A stretch of DNA of 64,000 nucleotides from JAURNZ01 sp036337715 (GTDB taxonomy: Bacteria > Pseudomonadota > Gammaproteobacteria > Comchoanobacterales > Comchoanobacteraceae): positions 124,001 to 188,000 of the forward strand of contig JAYZDS010000007.1 in assembly GCA_036337715.1 (NCBI GenBank). Direction: 5' to 3'. Below the pieces are notes generated by a model, which saw only the letters and a list, made by a program, of their open reading frames with translations, was not told the origin of the DNA and searched no databases. Shown here in pieces: positions 26,101-33,617 of the stretch (its first letter is position 1; each line of letters starts with the position of its first letter). A program made the translations under genes and the position numbers.

Positions 26101-27432
26101 GTGTTTTGTCGGTTAATAATTACAATTTTTGTGTTGATTTCTCCTGCTTTTGGCGATTGGAATCCCTATTATCTCTTGGGTAGTGCTAGGGATCATAATG
26201 AAATTAGATTTAGTCAGACATTTCCTGAGCAACCTTCCTATGATTGGCGTGGTGATTACTCTGTTATGGGTCCTAGTGTAGATTTTGGCGTGGGATTAAT
26301 TAAAAGTATTTCGCCACATTGGGACTTAAGTTTTGAAAGTAGTTTTGGGTATTCTGTAGCACAATCCTCTGTTGGGATAACGGCTATCACTGGTGTCAAT
26401 GGGCAAGCTTCTATGGACCGTGATTGGATGTTTTCTGGTAGAGTCATGCCTGTATATAAGAAATATGGTGAGATTGGGGGCGTATTAGGTCTTGAATTAA
26501 TGAATTATAATATGAGCTCGGATATCGCTTCTTTTGCTAGTGTGGGTTCGGATACTTCTCAATTAGCTGCTGGGGTGTTAATTGGTGTGACCACACAGTC
26601 ACCTGTTGCTGAGAACTGGTCCATACGTTTAAGTTGGCTTGAGACATTGTTTCTGCAATACGAATACGATGCCATTTTACCGGATTCAAATCCTTATACA
26701 AATGAGCTTAACGATGGTACTGAGGTGACGACCAACATTCAGCATGTGTCTTTTAAACCCACCATTGATCGTTTTATGGCTTCAATCATTTATTTCCCAA
26801 GAGGTCAGGAACTGACTCGAGTGATTACCCCAAAGGTTGAAAAAGCAAAAAACTATGTATTATTTAACTTTGTCAAAGATGTTTCAGAAATGAATGAAAG
26901 TCAAGATGAAGAGCAGGTTCTTAAAATATTCCATATGCCTTTAGCTGTCTCTGGTTGGGGTGGTGAATTAACAGCGGGTAGACGCTTTAATGTCAATGAC
27001 ACTTTCTTTTTTGGGATAGAAGGGTTTGCCCATTTCTTAAATAGTTTTGAAGAAAACCAAGGCCTACACACGCAAACTCGATTTGAGGAGCAGTTGGAAC
27101 ATAATTGGGATGTTGGTTTTGTACTTGCGCCGGGTGTGATTATTGGTGAGGGTCAAAATCTTGTGCTATTAGCAGGTATTGCACGTGGTGATTTTACAGA
27201 CCGCGGCAACACTGGAAACGAAGACATTAACCCAATTGATCTAAAATCTTGGGGCGGTGTTGCAGGTGTTAGACAAGAAATTACTTTAGATGATCATTGG
27301 CGTTTAGCCTTAGGTATGAAAACCATTCGTTTTCAATCTATGCAAGTACAGACCAGAGGCACTTATTCATTAAATGATTTTGATGATATCAGCTCAGGTA
27401 TTTATAGTGTAGGTTTAATGTATTCTTGGTAA
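26101..27432 (+). CDS. Predicted outer-membrane beta-barrel protein
   Basis: A 443-residue exported protein. The signal peptide is MFCRLIITIFVLISPAFG. The rest alternates polar and hydrophobic residues in short strands with Gly/Asn/Asp turns and ends in YSW, close to the aromatic C-terminus of outer-membrane barrels. The first part (residues 20-230) and second part (residues 280-443) each look like a complete small barrel, so it may be two fused barrels. No named family recognised. The start is GTG, without a Shine-Dalgarno sequence; TTGACT-17-TGAAAT ends 6 nt before it. The stop lies 9 bases from the convergent gene at 27442. Confidence 0.65.
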   Translation: MFCRLIITIFVLISPAFGDWNPYYLLGSARDHNEIRFSQTFPEQPSYDWRGDYSVMGPSVDFGVGLIKSISPHWDLSFESSFGYSVAQSSVGITAITGVNGQASMDRDWMFSGRVMPVYKKYGEIGGVLGLELMNYNMSSDIASFASVGSDTSQLAAGVLIGVTTQSPVAENWSIRLSWLETLFLQYEYDAILPDSNPYTNELNDGTEVTTNIQHVSFKPTIDRFMASIIYFPRGQELTRVITPKVEKAKNYVLFNFVKDVSEMNESQDEEQVLKIFHMPLAVSGWGGELTAGRRFNVNDTFFFGIEGFAHFLNSFEENQGLHTQTRFEEQLEHNWDVGFVLAPGVIIGEGQNLVLLAGIARGDFTDRGNTGNEDINPIDLKSWGGVAGVRQEITLDDHWRLALGMKTIRFQSMQVQTRGTYSLNDFDDISSGIYSVGLMYSW

Positions 27433-27441
27433 TTTGAATGT

Positions 27442-28266
27442 TTAGAAAATCATGCTTGCATTAAAGGAGGCGTGTTCTTGATCTTTATTGAATTGATCAT
27501 AGTTTTGATTCGTTACGTGATGTGCACCGCCAATACTCAACCAAGGCTTTATTTGATATGAAAAACCGATGGATTTATCTTCAGCATCGCAATCATTGTT
27601 ATTATAAACGTATGTAATCCTTTTATCGTCAACAAATACCAAAAAACGGTGATTTAAAAAATAACTTAAGGATAGATTTTTTTGGGATTTAACAGTTTTG
27701 GTTGTAGTGAGTTCTTGATAGTCATTATAAACATAGGATGTAGCTAATTTAAGCCATGATATTGCAAGGCCGTAGCTATTAGAATCACTAAAGCTATTAT
27801 TTTGACTAGAGTTAAACCTATGATCATACCCATAGGCCCCTACCATATTGATACTATTAAATTGGTACCCTATAATCGCTTTGCCTATGATATCATCATA
27901 CCAGTCTGTTGTTGTGACAGACCCTCCAAAACCTAAATTAATATCTTTATTTGAAGTCATACCGTACAAAAGATTAACGTTTAAGTGATTATTTTGACTG
28001 AAATCAGGGGTTCCATTATTTCTTAATGTTGAGGAAAGTGTTGGTGTCCAACCAATATTTAAACTACTTGATAAATAGGCGTTCTTATCAAATTTCGGTA
28101 TATGATTTCCTAGGTGCCCAGAATTTTTGTGTTGTGTGTAAAGATTAGGGCTCATAGTATCTTTCATTAAAACACTCATTAACTGTGGTACTGTGATGGT
28201 TGTTGATGCCAGTATATTACTGTTAATAAGGATCAATGTTGTGTATAAGGAATAATTAAGTTGCAT
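27442..28266 (-). CDS. Predicted outer-membrane protein, small barrel
   Basis: A 274-residue protein with a weak signal peptide (MQLNYSLYTTLILINSNILAS) and beta-strand-rich, Asn/Ser-rich sequence ending SMIF, the aromatic terminus recognised by the Bam machinery. Strands such as LNVNLLYGM, INLGFGGSVT, KAIIGYQF and LSLSYFL alternate with turns. I do not recognise a specific family. It belongs to a minus-strand group of surface-protein genes (27442-30265), and an intrinsic terminator at 28312-28349 separates it from the gene upstream. Its start is preceded by a sequence shared with the upstream region of the 28369 gene. Confidence 0.6.
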   Translation of the reverse strand: MQLNYSLYTTLILINSNILASTTITVPQLMSVLMKDTMSPNLYTQHKNSGHLGNHIPKFDKNAYLSSSLNIGWTPTLSSTLRNNGTPDFSQNNHLNVNLLYGMTSNKDINLGFGGSVTTTDWYDDIIGKAIIGYQFNSINMVGAYGYDHRFNSSQNNSFSDSNSYGLAISWLKLATSYVYNDYQELTTTKTVKSQKNLSLSYFLNHRFLVFVDDKRITYVYNNNDCDAEDKSIGFSYQIKPWLSIGGAHHVTNQNYDQFNKDQEHASFNASMIF

Positions 28267-28280
28267 CTAATTAAATTAGC

Positions 28281-28311
28281 ATAAATCAATTGAATTTTAA
28301 AAGGCTACAAC
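28281..28311 (-). repeat. Shared upstream element, copy A
   Basis: The block ATAAATCAATTGAATTTT plus AAAGGCTA is nearly identical to one at 29333-29362. In both places it lies directly downstream of an intrinsic terminator and upstream of an outer-membrane protein gene on the minus strand. Here it is 15-45 bases before the start of the 27442 gene, so it may carry promoter or regulator sites. Confidence 0.55.
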
Positions 28312-28349
28312 AAAAAAAAATCCAAGCCACTTAAGCTTGGATTTTTTTT
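28312..28349 (-). terminator. Intrinsic terminator of the 28369 gene
   Basis: A perfect 7-bp stem TCCAAGC (28321-28327) / GCTTGGA (28335-28341) with a 7-nt loop, extended by A-T pairs, with A9 on one side and T8 on the other. It can act in both directions; it lies 20 bases downstream of the 28369 gene stop. Confidence 0.85.
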
Positions 28350-28368
28350 AAAATAAGTCGGTTATTTA

Positions 28369-29199
28369 TTAGAATGCAAAAGATAATGATAATCCATAAG
28401 TATTAACATCTTTATCACTATTACCTGCCAAATTATCTATGCTTATATAACTAGCGCCTAGTGAAATTCCACCCATACTATACTTGATGCCAAAACTGTT
28501 AATTTCCTCGTCATCACCAGCAAAAGCACCACTCTCTTTTTCTGTTTTATAACCTAAAAGTGTTACTTCATCATTGACTGTATAAGAAAGTCCATATTTT
28601 TTATAATCTATAGTACAATCTTCACTTGCCCCTTCTGTTTCATGATCACTATATGATACTGAGAGACCGTAATAGCCAAGACCAATACCTAAACCACTTC
28701 CATCCTTCAAGAATGTGCCGTTAACTGGATCCCCTTTATCATAATTAGCATCTGTTAAATCAAAGCCTAATTGAAATGATAAACCTTCAGCAATTTGGTA
28801 AGAGTAATTCACACCTAAACCATAACCATTATCGCCCTTTTCAGAAACCATTCCACCGGCTGTTACATTTAAGTTATTAACTCCGGCTACATTAGATACT
28901 GTTACAGCTCCACTGAAAGAAAATTTTTCTTCTACATCGGTAACTGAAATAAAGTCTTTATTATTATTATATTGATCCAGGCTAATAGAAAAATTATAAT
29001 AAGTATCATTATCCTCATCAGCATTAAAAGATGAAGTGGTGTCAAATTCTTGTGATATTGTAGAACCCAATTTAATCATTCCTACTGGGTATTTGCGATC
29101 CTTACCATTCACCGTCTTTTCATCTGCATATCCATAAGTACTCATGAGCGCAAGGCTTGAAATAAGTAACGTTTTTGTAAATTGTTTAGTTTGCATCAT
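28369..29199 (-). CDS. Predicted porin-like outer-membrane protein
   Basis: A 276-residue protein with a clear signal peptide (MMQTKQFTKTLLISSLALMSTYGYA, cleavage before DEK) and acidic, Gly/Asp/Asn-rich beta strands ending LSLSFAF, a classical Bam-recognition C-terminus. Strands such as GLGIGLGYYGLSVSYS and NSFGIKYSMGGISLGASY suggest a barrel of 10-12 strands. Two starts (ATG 29199 and 29196) are possible, with GGAGGA (29211-29206) at ideal spacing from 29199. No homologue named. The strong ribosome binding site and efficient terminator suggest an abundant protein. It lies between two related terminator/upstream elements. Confidence 0.72.
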   Translation of the reverse strand: MMQTKQFTKTLLISSLALMSTYGYADEKTVNGKDRKYPVGMIKLGSTISQEFDTTSSFNADEDNDTYYNFSISLDQYNNNKDFISVTDVEEKFSFSGAVTVSNVAGVNNLNVTAGGMVSEKGDNGYGLGVNYSYQIAEGLSFQLGFDLTDANYDKGDPVNGTFLKDGSGLGIGLGYYGLSVSYSDHETEGASEDCTIDYKKYGLSYTVNDEVTLLGYKTEKESGAFAGDDEEINSFGIKYSMGGISLGASYISIDNLAGNSDKDVNTYGLSLSFAF

Positions 29200-29332
29200 G
29201 TTAAGTCCTCCATTATGTCGCAATCTAATCTATTGACCTTAGCATTGTATTCAACGACAAAGCTTTCAGAACCAATGTTATGATCTTAATAAGTATAAGC
29301 ATATAGCTTATAAATAATATCTATCATTTTAT

Positions 29333-29362
29333 ATAAATCAATTGAATTTTTAAAGGCTAAAA
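29333..29362 (-). repeat. Shared upstream element, copy B
   Basis: This matches copy A at 28281-28311 over about 30 bases with one or two differences. It lies 134-163 bases before the start of the porin-like gene at 29199, followed on the minus strand by an AT-rich region with no gene (29224-29332). Confidence 0.55.
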
Positions 29363-29366
29363 ACAA

Positions 29367-29403
29367 TAAAAAAACCCAAACTATTTAAGCTTGGGGTTTT
29401 TTT
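29367..29403 (-). terminator. Intrinsic terminator of the PagL-like gene
   Basis: CCCAA (29375-29379) pairs with TTGGG (29391-29395). A-tract and T-tract flanks extend the stem past one mismatch. The inner part is imperfect. It lies 21 bases beyond the PagL-like stop and resembles the terminator at 28312-28349, including the shared TTAAGCTTGG. Confidence 0.7.
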
Positions 29404-29423
29404 ATTTGTAGATCACAATCTAT

Positions 29424-29891
29424 TTATTTAGCTGAAAAATTATACCCAATGGCAATACCATCAGCGCCTGGATTGTGGTCTTTTAAACCTGCGTTAGATA
29501 GGTGATAAATACCAATATGCCATTTTGGTGTAATATTATATCTAATATTTGATTTGAATTGTGTGTGGCCACCTAAATCAGGACCATCGCCTTGATGATA
29601 GTAACCTGGTCCGAAAGCAAAACTAAAGTCATTCCAATAAACACGCATACCACCATGAATGTAATAAATCGACTCATTAGACACTTCGAAAGATACTTCT
29701 GGATGCAGTGTATGACCGACATCCCATGTTTGTTGATAACCAACGAATATTTTATGATCACTTAGGCCGTCAAAATTTTGGTCATCATAACTTAACACGC
29801 TACCAAAAACGCTTGTTTCTTTTATGGTTGCTGAATAAGCACAGGTTGCGCTTAGTGCAGCTAAAATACATATCCCTTGTTTTAATTTCAT
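29424..29891 (-). CDS. PagL-like lipid A 3-O-deacylase (acyloxyacyl hydrolase family)
   Basis: A 155-residue outer-membrane enzyme. The signal peptide is MKLKQGICILAALSATCAYS. The C-terminal motif WHIGIYHLSNAGLKDHNPG is the PagL signature: His130 and Ser132 correspond to the catalytic His-x-Ser. The third residue of the Pseudomonas triad is Glu 14 positions after the His; here that position is Asp144. PagL removes the 3-O acyl chain of lipid A and so alters recognition by host receptors. The protein ends IAIGYNFSAK, slightly past the usual aromatic end. Its ATG overlaps the stop of the upstream small exported protein as ATGA. Confidence 0.82.
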   Translation of the reverse strand: MKLKQGICILAALSATCAYSATIKETSVFGSVLSYDDQNFDGLSDHKIFVGYQQTWDVGHTLHPEVSFEVSNESIYYIHGGMRVYWNDFSFAFGPGYYHQGDGPDLGGHTQFKSNIRYNITPKWHIGIYHLSNAGLKDHNPGADGIAIGYNFSAK

Positions 29892-30265
29892 GATGCTCTC
29901 CTACATAATTTATCTTGAAATGTTAATGAACGTAATAATGAGGTCATTATTACAATATCATCAGAATCAACGCTACCATAGTTGCGGTTATATGGACATT
30001 CCTCTGAAGATAATACAGTAAATAAATCTAGTTTGGGATCGTGATTGATTAGTTTTAATTTATGCCAGGATTTACCTAGGTTGATGGTGTCTGCTGAAGA
30101 AACTGTAACACGAAGGTTGGTTTCGGTATCATAACAAATATGGCAATCACAAGTATGGGTTTTCATGTTCCCATGTGTGTATAGATCAATATCGATGTAA
30201 TCACATGTGAGGTTAGATGCCATAACATGACTAAAAAGCATTGAAATCATTAATCTTAAATACAT
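29888..30265 (-). CDS. Small cysteine-rich exported protein, unknown
   Basis: A 125-residue protein. MYLRLMISMLFSHVMAS is a plausible signal peptide, and the mature part has six cysteines, including CDCHIC and paired downstream cysteines, suitable for disulfides in the periplasm or outside the cell. No family recognised. It is translationally coupled (ATGA) to the PagL-like gene and probably transcribed from its own promoter in the 157-base gap before gltX, which is divergent. The tight coupling suggests joint regulation with lipid A deacylation, but nothing in the sequence shows a shared function. Confidence 0.6.
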   Translation of the reverse strand: MYLRLMISMLFSHVMASNLTCDYIDIDLYTHGNMKTHTCDCHICYDTETNLRVTVSSADTINLGKSWHKLKLINHDPKLDLFTVLSSEECPYNRNYGSVDSDDIVIMTSLLRSLTFQDKLCRRAS

Positions 30266-30422
30266 TATTTAATCCCTTAAAAAAATGTTCAGTAAAAAGA
30301 TTATAGGTCTTTTTTTTATTTTTGCAAATTTTATGTCATTGAACGTCTATAATATATAACAGTTAGGAATGTTTTTGCGATTTATTAAAATTTACCGTAA
30401 AATATAACATTTAGGAGACGCT

Positions 30423-31886
30423 ATGACAGAACAACCTGTAAGAGTACGTTTTGCACCGAGCCCAACTGGCTCAATGCACGTCGGTGGAATAAGAACAGCA
30501 TTATACAACTATTTATTTGCTAAGCACCACGGCGGTACTATGGTCTTAAGAATTGAAGATACTGATTTAGAACGTAGTGATCATACGCTCGCTGAAGAAC
30601 AATTAAATGATCTTAGATGGTTAGGTATCGAGTGGGATGAAGGCCCTGATCATCCCGGTGAATTTGGTCCATATTATCAATCAGAAAGATTAAGCTTTTA
30701 TCAACAGTATGTAGATCAATTATTAAAAGAAGGCTATGCTTATTATTGTTTTTTAACCGATGATGAAATTGAGGCACAAAAAGCTAAGGCAGAAGCCAAT
30801 GGAGATCCGTATCAAGTGATTAGTCCTTATAGGGATCTAGCATATAATGATGCAGAGGTTGCTAAGCGTCTAAAAAATAATGAAAAGGCAACCGTACGAT
30901 TTAAAGTGAAAGATCCAAACCGTATTTATACTTTTGATGACTTGGTGAGGGGTGAAATTAATTTACCTGCACACATGGTTGGTGATTTTGTGTTACTTCG
31001 CTCAGATGGCATGCCAGTGTATAATTTTTGTTGTGTCATAGATGACCATTCAATGAAGATTAGTCATGTTTTTAGAGGAGAAGAACACTTGTCTAATACA
31101 CTTAGACAATTAATGTTATATGAGTCACTAGGTTTTGAAATTCCAAAATTTGGTCATTTATCTATTATTCTCGATGAAGATCGTAAAAAATTAAGCAAAA
31201 GACATAAAGCTGCAAGTTGTAATGACCTTAAAAGACTAGGTTATGTCCCTGAAGGAATCATAAATTACTTGGCATTATTGGGTTGGTCTCATCCACGAGG
31301 TGATGAGATTTTATCAAAAACAGATTTAGTTGAAGCATTCACGGTTGATCGTGTAAATGCATCGCCTGCTGTATTCGATATTCAAAAAATGCATTGGCTT
31401 AATGGACAACACATTAGAAAAATGACGCCTCAGCATTTATGGGCGTTATTGGCTTTGCAACCTGGCTTTGGTTCGCTTGCCTTGCCAACTTCCAACGGCT
31501 GGCATGAAAAAGCACTGGCTGTTATATGGAGTGAATGCGATACATTGTCTCATGGTGTGGCATTGCTAAAAAATTGGTTTGACCAAAGCCACTTTGCTGT
31601 GGATGATGAGGCAAAAGAGATTTTATCTTGGCCTCGTTCTAAAGAGGTTATCCAAGCTTGGCATGATTCAATTCAAGAGGTTGCTTTTCTTTCAGCCATT
31701 GATTATGAAAACATTGTCAATGATATTAAGAAAAAATATGACGTCAAAGGTAAATTCTTATTCATGCCATTGCGAGTTGCTATGATTGGGTCACCACACG
31801 GTCCTGATCTAAATACGCTAGCAGAAGCTCTGCCAACTAAGTTGCTCAAGGAAAGAGCACAAATAGCTTTAAAACTATGCAACTGA
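30423..31886 (+). CDS. gltX: Glutamyl-tRNA synthetase
   Basis: A 487-residue class I synthetase that charges tRNA-Glu (and possibly tRNA-Gln if the organism uses amidation). The HIGH-equivalent is SMHVGG (His19) after RFAPSPTG, and the KMSKS-equivalent is KLSKR (about residue 256). The C-terminal anticodon-binding domain is complete, ending ALPTKLLKERAQIALKLC. Upstream there is a perfect TATAAT at 30348-30353 with no good -35, a second -10-like box nearer the gene, and GGAG just before the ATG. The end overlaps the exonuclease gene by 10 bases. Confidence 0.96.
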   Translation: MTEQPVRVRFAPSPTGSMHVGGIRTALYNYLFAKHHGGTMVLRIEDTDLERSDHTLAEEQLNDLRWLGIEWDEGPDHPGEFGPYYQSERLSFYQQYVDQLLKEGYAYYCFLTDDEIEAQKAKAEANGDPYQVISPYRDLAYNDAEVAKRLKNNEKATVRFKVKDPNRIYTFDDLVRGEINLPAHMVGDFVLLRSDGMPVYNFCCVIDDHSMKISHVFRGEEHLSNTLRQLMLYESLGFEIPKFGHLSIILDEDRKKLSKRHKAASCNDLKRLGYVPEGIINYLALLGWSHPRGDEILSKTDLVEAFTVDRVNASPAVFDIQKMHWLNGQHIRKMTPQHLWALLALQPGFGSLALPTSNGWHEKALAVIWSECDTLSHGVALLKNWFDQSHFAVDDEAKEILSWPRSKEVIQAWHDSIQEVAFLSAIDYENIVNDIKKKYDVKGKFLFMPLRVAMIGSPHGPDLNTLAEALPTKLLKERAQIALKLCN

Positions 31887-32641
31887 TTTCTTGGAACGTA
31901 AACTCAATTCGTGCGCGAATGACTGGAGTTGAGTCTGTTTTAGAAACATATCAACCTGATATATTGGCTTTACAGGAAACCAAGGTAGCTGACGATCAAT
32001 TTCCAATCGAACACATTCAATCGCTTGGTTATCAAAGTTTATTCATAGGTCAACCAAGTTATAATGGTGTGGCATTTTTGACTAAAATACCACTTACTTT
32101 GGTTCCCCTGGCACTTTCAGATACTCTTTCAAAACAAAAGCGTTTAATTGCTGCTTCCTTTAAAGATACGCTCATTATTAACGCGTATGTTCCAATGGGT
32201 GAGTCTCTAACATCCGAAAAATACACATATAAGCTTTCCTTTTTAGAGGATTTTTGTAAGTTAGTAGAACTACAAAAGAAATCATATGAGCACATTTTGT
32301 TATGTGGTGATTTTAACATTGCACCGACGGATCAAGATGTATATGATCCAGAAAAATGGCAAAATCAAGTATTGGTATCAGAACCAGAAAGGAAGTTATG
32401 GCAATCAATTTTATCGTTAGGTTTTGAGGATGTTTATAGAGTGCTAGATGATACTAGCTCAGGATTTACATGGTGGGATTACCGTCGGTTTGCGTATAGA
32501 CGTAAAGCAGGTCTTAGAATAGATCATTGGCTTTCAACTAAAGAAACTATGGAGAGCATTAAGTCTTGTCAGGTTCTGGAGGCAGTCCGTCAGCAAGAAC
32601 GTCCATCTGATCATGCGCCACTGGCTTTAACAATCCTTTGA
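31877..32641 (+). CDS. xthA: Exodeoxyribonuclease III / AP endonuclease
   Basis: A 254-residue Mg2+-dependent endonuclease/exonuclease/phosphatase-fold enzyme for base excision repair. Visible motifs are SWNVNSIRAR (Asn), LALQETKV (metal-binding Glu), CGDFNIAPTDQDVYDP (Asp and Asn), GFTWWDYR, LRIDHWL and PSDHAPLAL (catalytic Asp-His). It cleaves at abasic sites and trims 3' ends. Coupled to gltX by a 10-base overlap, without its own promoter. The last 83 bases overlap a small minus-strand membrane-protein gene. Confidence 0.94.
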   Translation: MQLISWNVNSIRARMTGVESVLETYQPDILALQETKVADDQFPIEHIQSLGYQSLFIGQPSYNGVAFLTKIPLTLVPLALSDTLSKQKRLIAASFKDTLIINAYVPMGESLTSEKYTYKLSFLEDFCKLVELQKKSYEHILLCGDFNIAPTDQDVYDPEKWQNQVLVSEPERKLWQSILSLGFEDVYRVLDDTSSGFTWWDYRRFAYRRKAGLRIDHWLSTKETMESIKSCQVLEAVRQQERPSDHAPLALTIL

Positions 32642-32951
32642 TTTTAATTCCAAAGAAAAATAAATATAATTTTAAACAAAGCCAAACCCATAAACTACAT
32701 ATAAAATTTAAACTAATGCAACCAACTAATAGATTCAGCAGCAAAGTTTTTTTTGATAAGTCATTATCTGTATTTAATTGGGTTGTTTTGTTTGCATTTA
32801 ATTCAACAGAAAATGATTTAAATTCTGCCATATATTTATCTGAGTGGATAATATAAAAAGTTGAAATCATAGCGAATACTATGGTGGGTACTAACAATAT
32901 TTTAAATATAGATCTAAAGCTGATTTTTTTTATGATGAAAACATCTGACAT
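32559..32951 (-). CDS. Small membrane protein, unknown
   Basis: A 130-residue protein with two membrane spans (about residues 17-37 and 68-98), a polar segment between them that is probably periplasmic, and a short charged tail. No family recognised. Evidence that it is real: a good promoter, TTGATT-18-TATAGT, on the minus strand ends 7 bases before its ATG, back to back with the folE promoter, and codon use is similar to neighbours. Evidence against: its last 83 bases lie inside the xthA 3' end, and there is no Shine-Dalgarno sequence. Confidence 0.5.
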   Translation of the reverse strand: MSDVFIIKKISFRSIFKILLVPTIVFAMISTFYIIHSDKYMAEFKSFSVELNANKTTQLNTDNDLSKKTLLLNLLVGCISLNFICSLWVWLCLKLYLFFFGIKIKGLLKPVAHDQMDVLADGLPPEPDKT

Positions 32952-33037
32952 ACTTTATACTATACACGATGACGAATTTTGTAATCAATCGAATTCTTCG
33001 AGTTGATAGAACAAGATTGAATGTCTATAATATATAG
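32952..33037. promoter_or_regulatory. Divergent promoters, both with no or almost no leader
   Basis: Plus strand: TTGATA (33003-33008), 17 nt, TATAAT (33026-33031), 6 nt, then the folE ATG at 33038. Minus strand: TTGATT (32988-32983), 18 nt, TATAGT (32964-32959), 7 nt, then the ATG at 32951. The two -35 boxes are 14 bases apart, so the polymerases would compete or be regulated together. Neither start codon has a Shine-Dalgarno sequence. Confidence 0.7.
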
Positions 33038-33616
33038 ATGGAAAATTCAAAAATATCAAGAGAAGAGGCATTAAAAGCCGTTCAGACATTAATTAAGTAC
33101 ATTGGTGATGATCCTGAAAGAGAGGGATTAATTGAGACGCCTAATCGTGTAATAAAAGCATTTGACGAGTATTATGGCGGATATAAAATTAACCCGCAAA
33201 CACATTTAAAGAAAACATTTTCGGCTGGTCTTGAAACTTATAAAGAGATGGTCATTGTTAAAGATATCAAAGTGTTTAGTCATTGCGAACATCATATGGT
33301 GCCATTTTACGGTGTTGCACACATAGGCTATATCCCTAATGAAAAAATTGTTGGACTAAGCAAATTAGCAAGAGTCGTAGATGGCTTTGCAAAGAGACTA
33401 CAAACTCAAGAAAAGCTTACCATACAAGTTGCTGAATCAATTCAAAATGAGCTTGATCCCATCGGTGTTGGTGTTGTCATTGAAGCTGTTCATGAGTGTA
33501 TGGTTTCGAGGGGAATAGGGTCAACGAATTCTAAAACAATTACAAGTAGGTTGTTGGGTGTTATGAATGACCAAAAAGAAACAAGAGCAGAATTTTTATC
33601 ACTCATTGAATCCTAA
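33038..33616 (+). CDS. folE: GTP cyclohydrolase I
   Basis: A 192-residue enzyme, the standard length for the single-domain type IA family. It converts GTP to dihydroneopterin triphosphate, the first step toward folate. Zn2+ ligands are Cys83 and His86 in SHCEHHMVPF and Cys154 in VHECMVSRG; GLSKLARVVDGFAKRLQTQE is the conserved central helix. The start codon sits 6 nt after a perfect -10 box with 17-nt spacing, so the mRNA is predicted to be leaderless. It supports a complete pterin branch together with folK in this window. Confidence 0.97.
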   Translation: MENSKISREEALKAVQTLIKYIGDDPEREGLIETPNRVIKAFDEYYGGYKINPQTHLKKTFSAGLETYKEMVIVKDIKVFSHCEHHMVPFYGVAHIGYIPNEKIVGLSKLARVVDGFAKRLQTQEKLTIQVAESIQNELDPIGVGVVIEAVHECMVSRGIGSTNSKTITSRLLGVMNDQKETRAEFLSLIES

Positions 33617-33617
33617 G

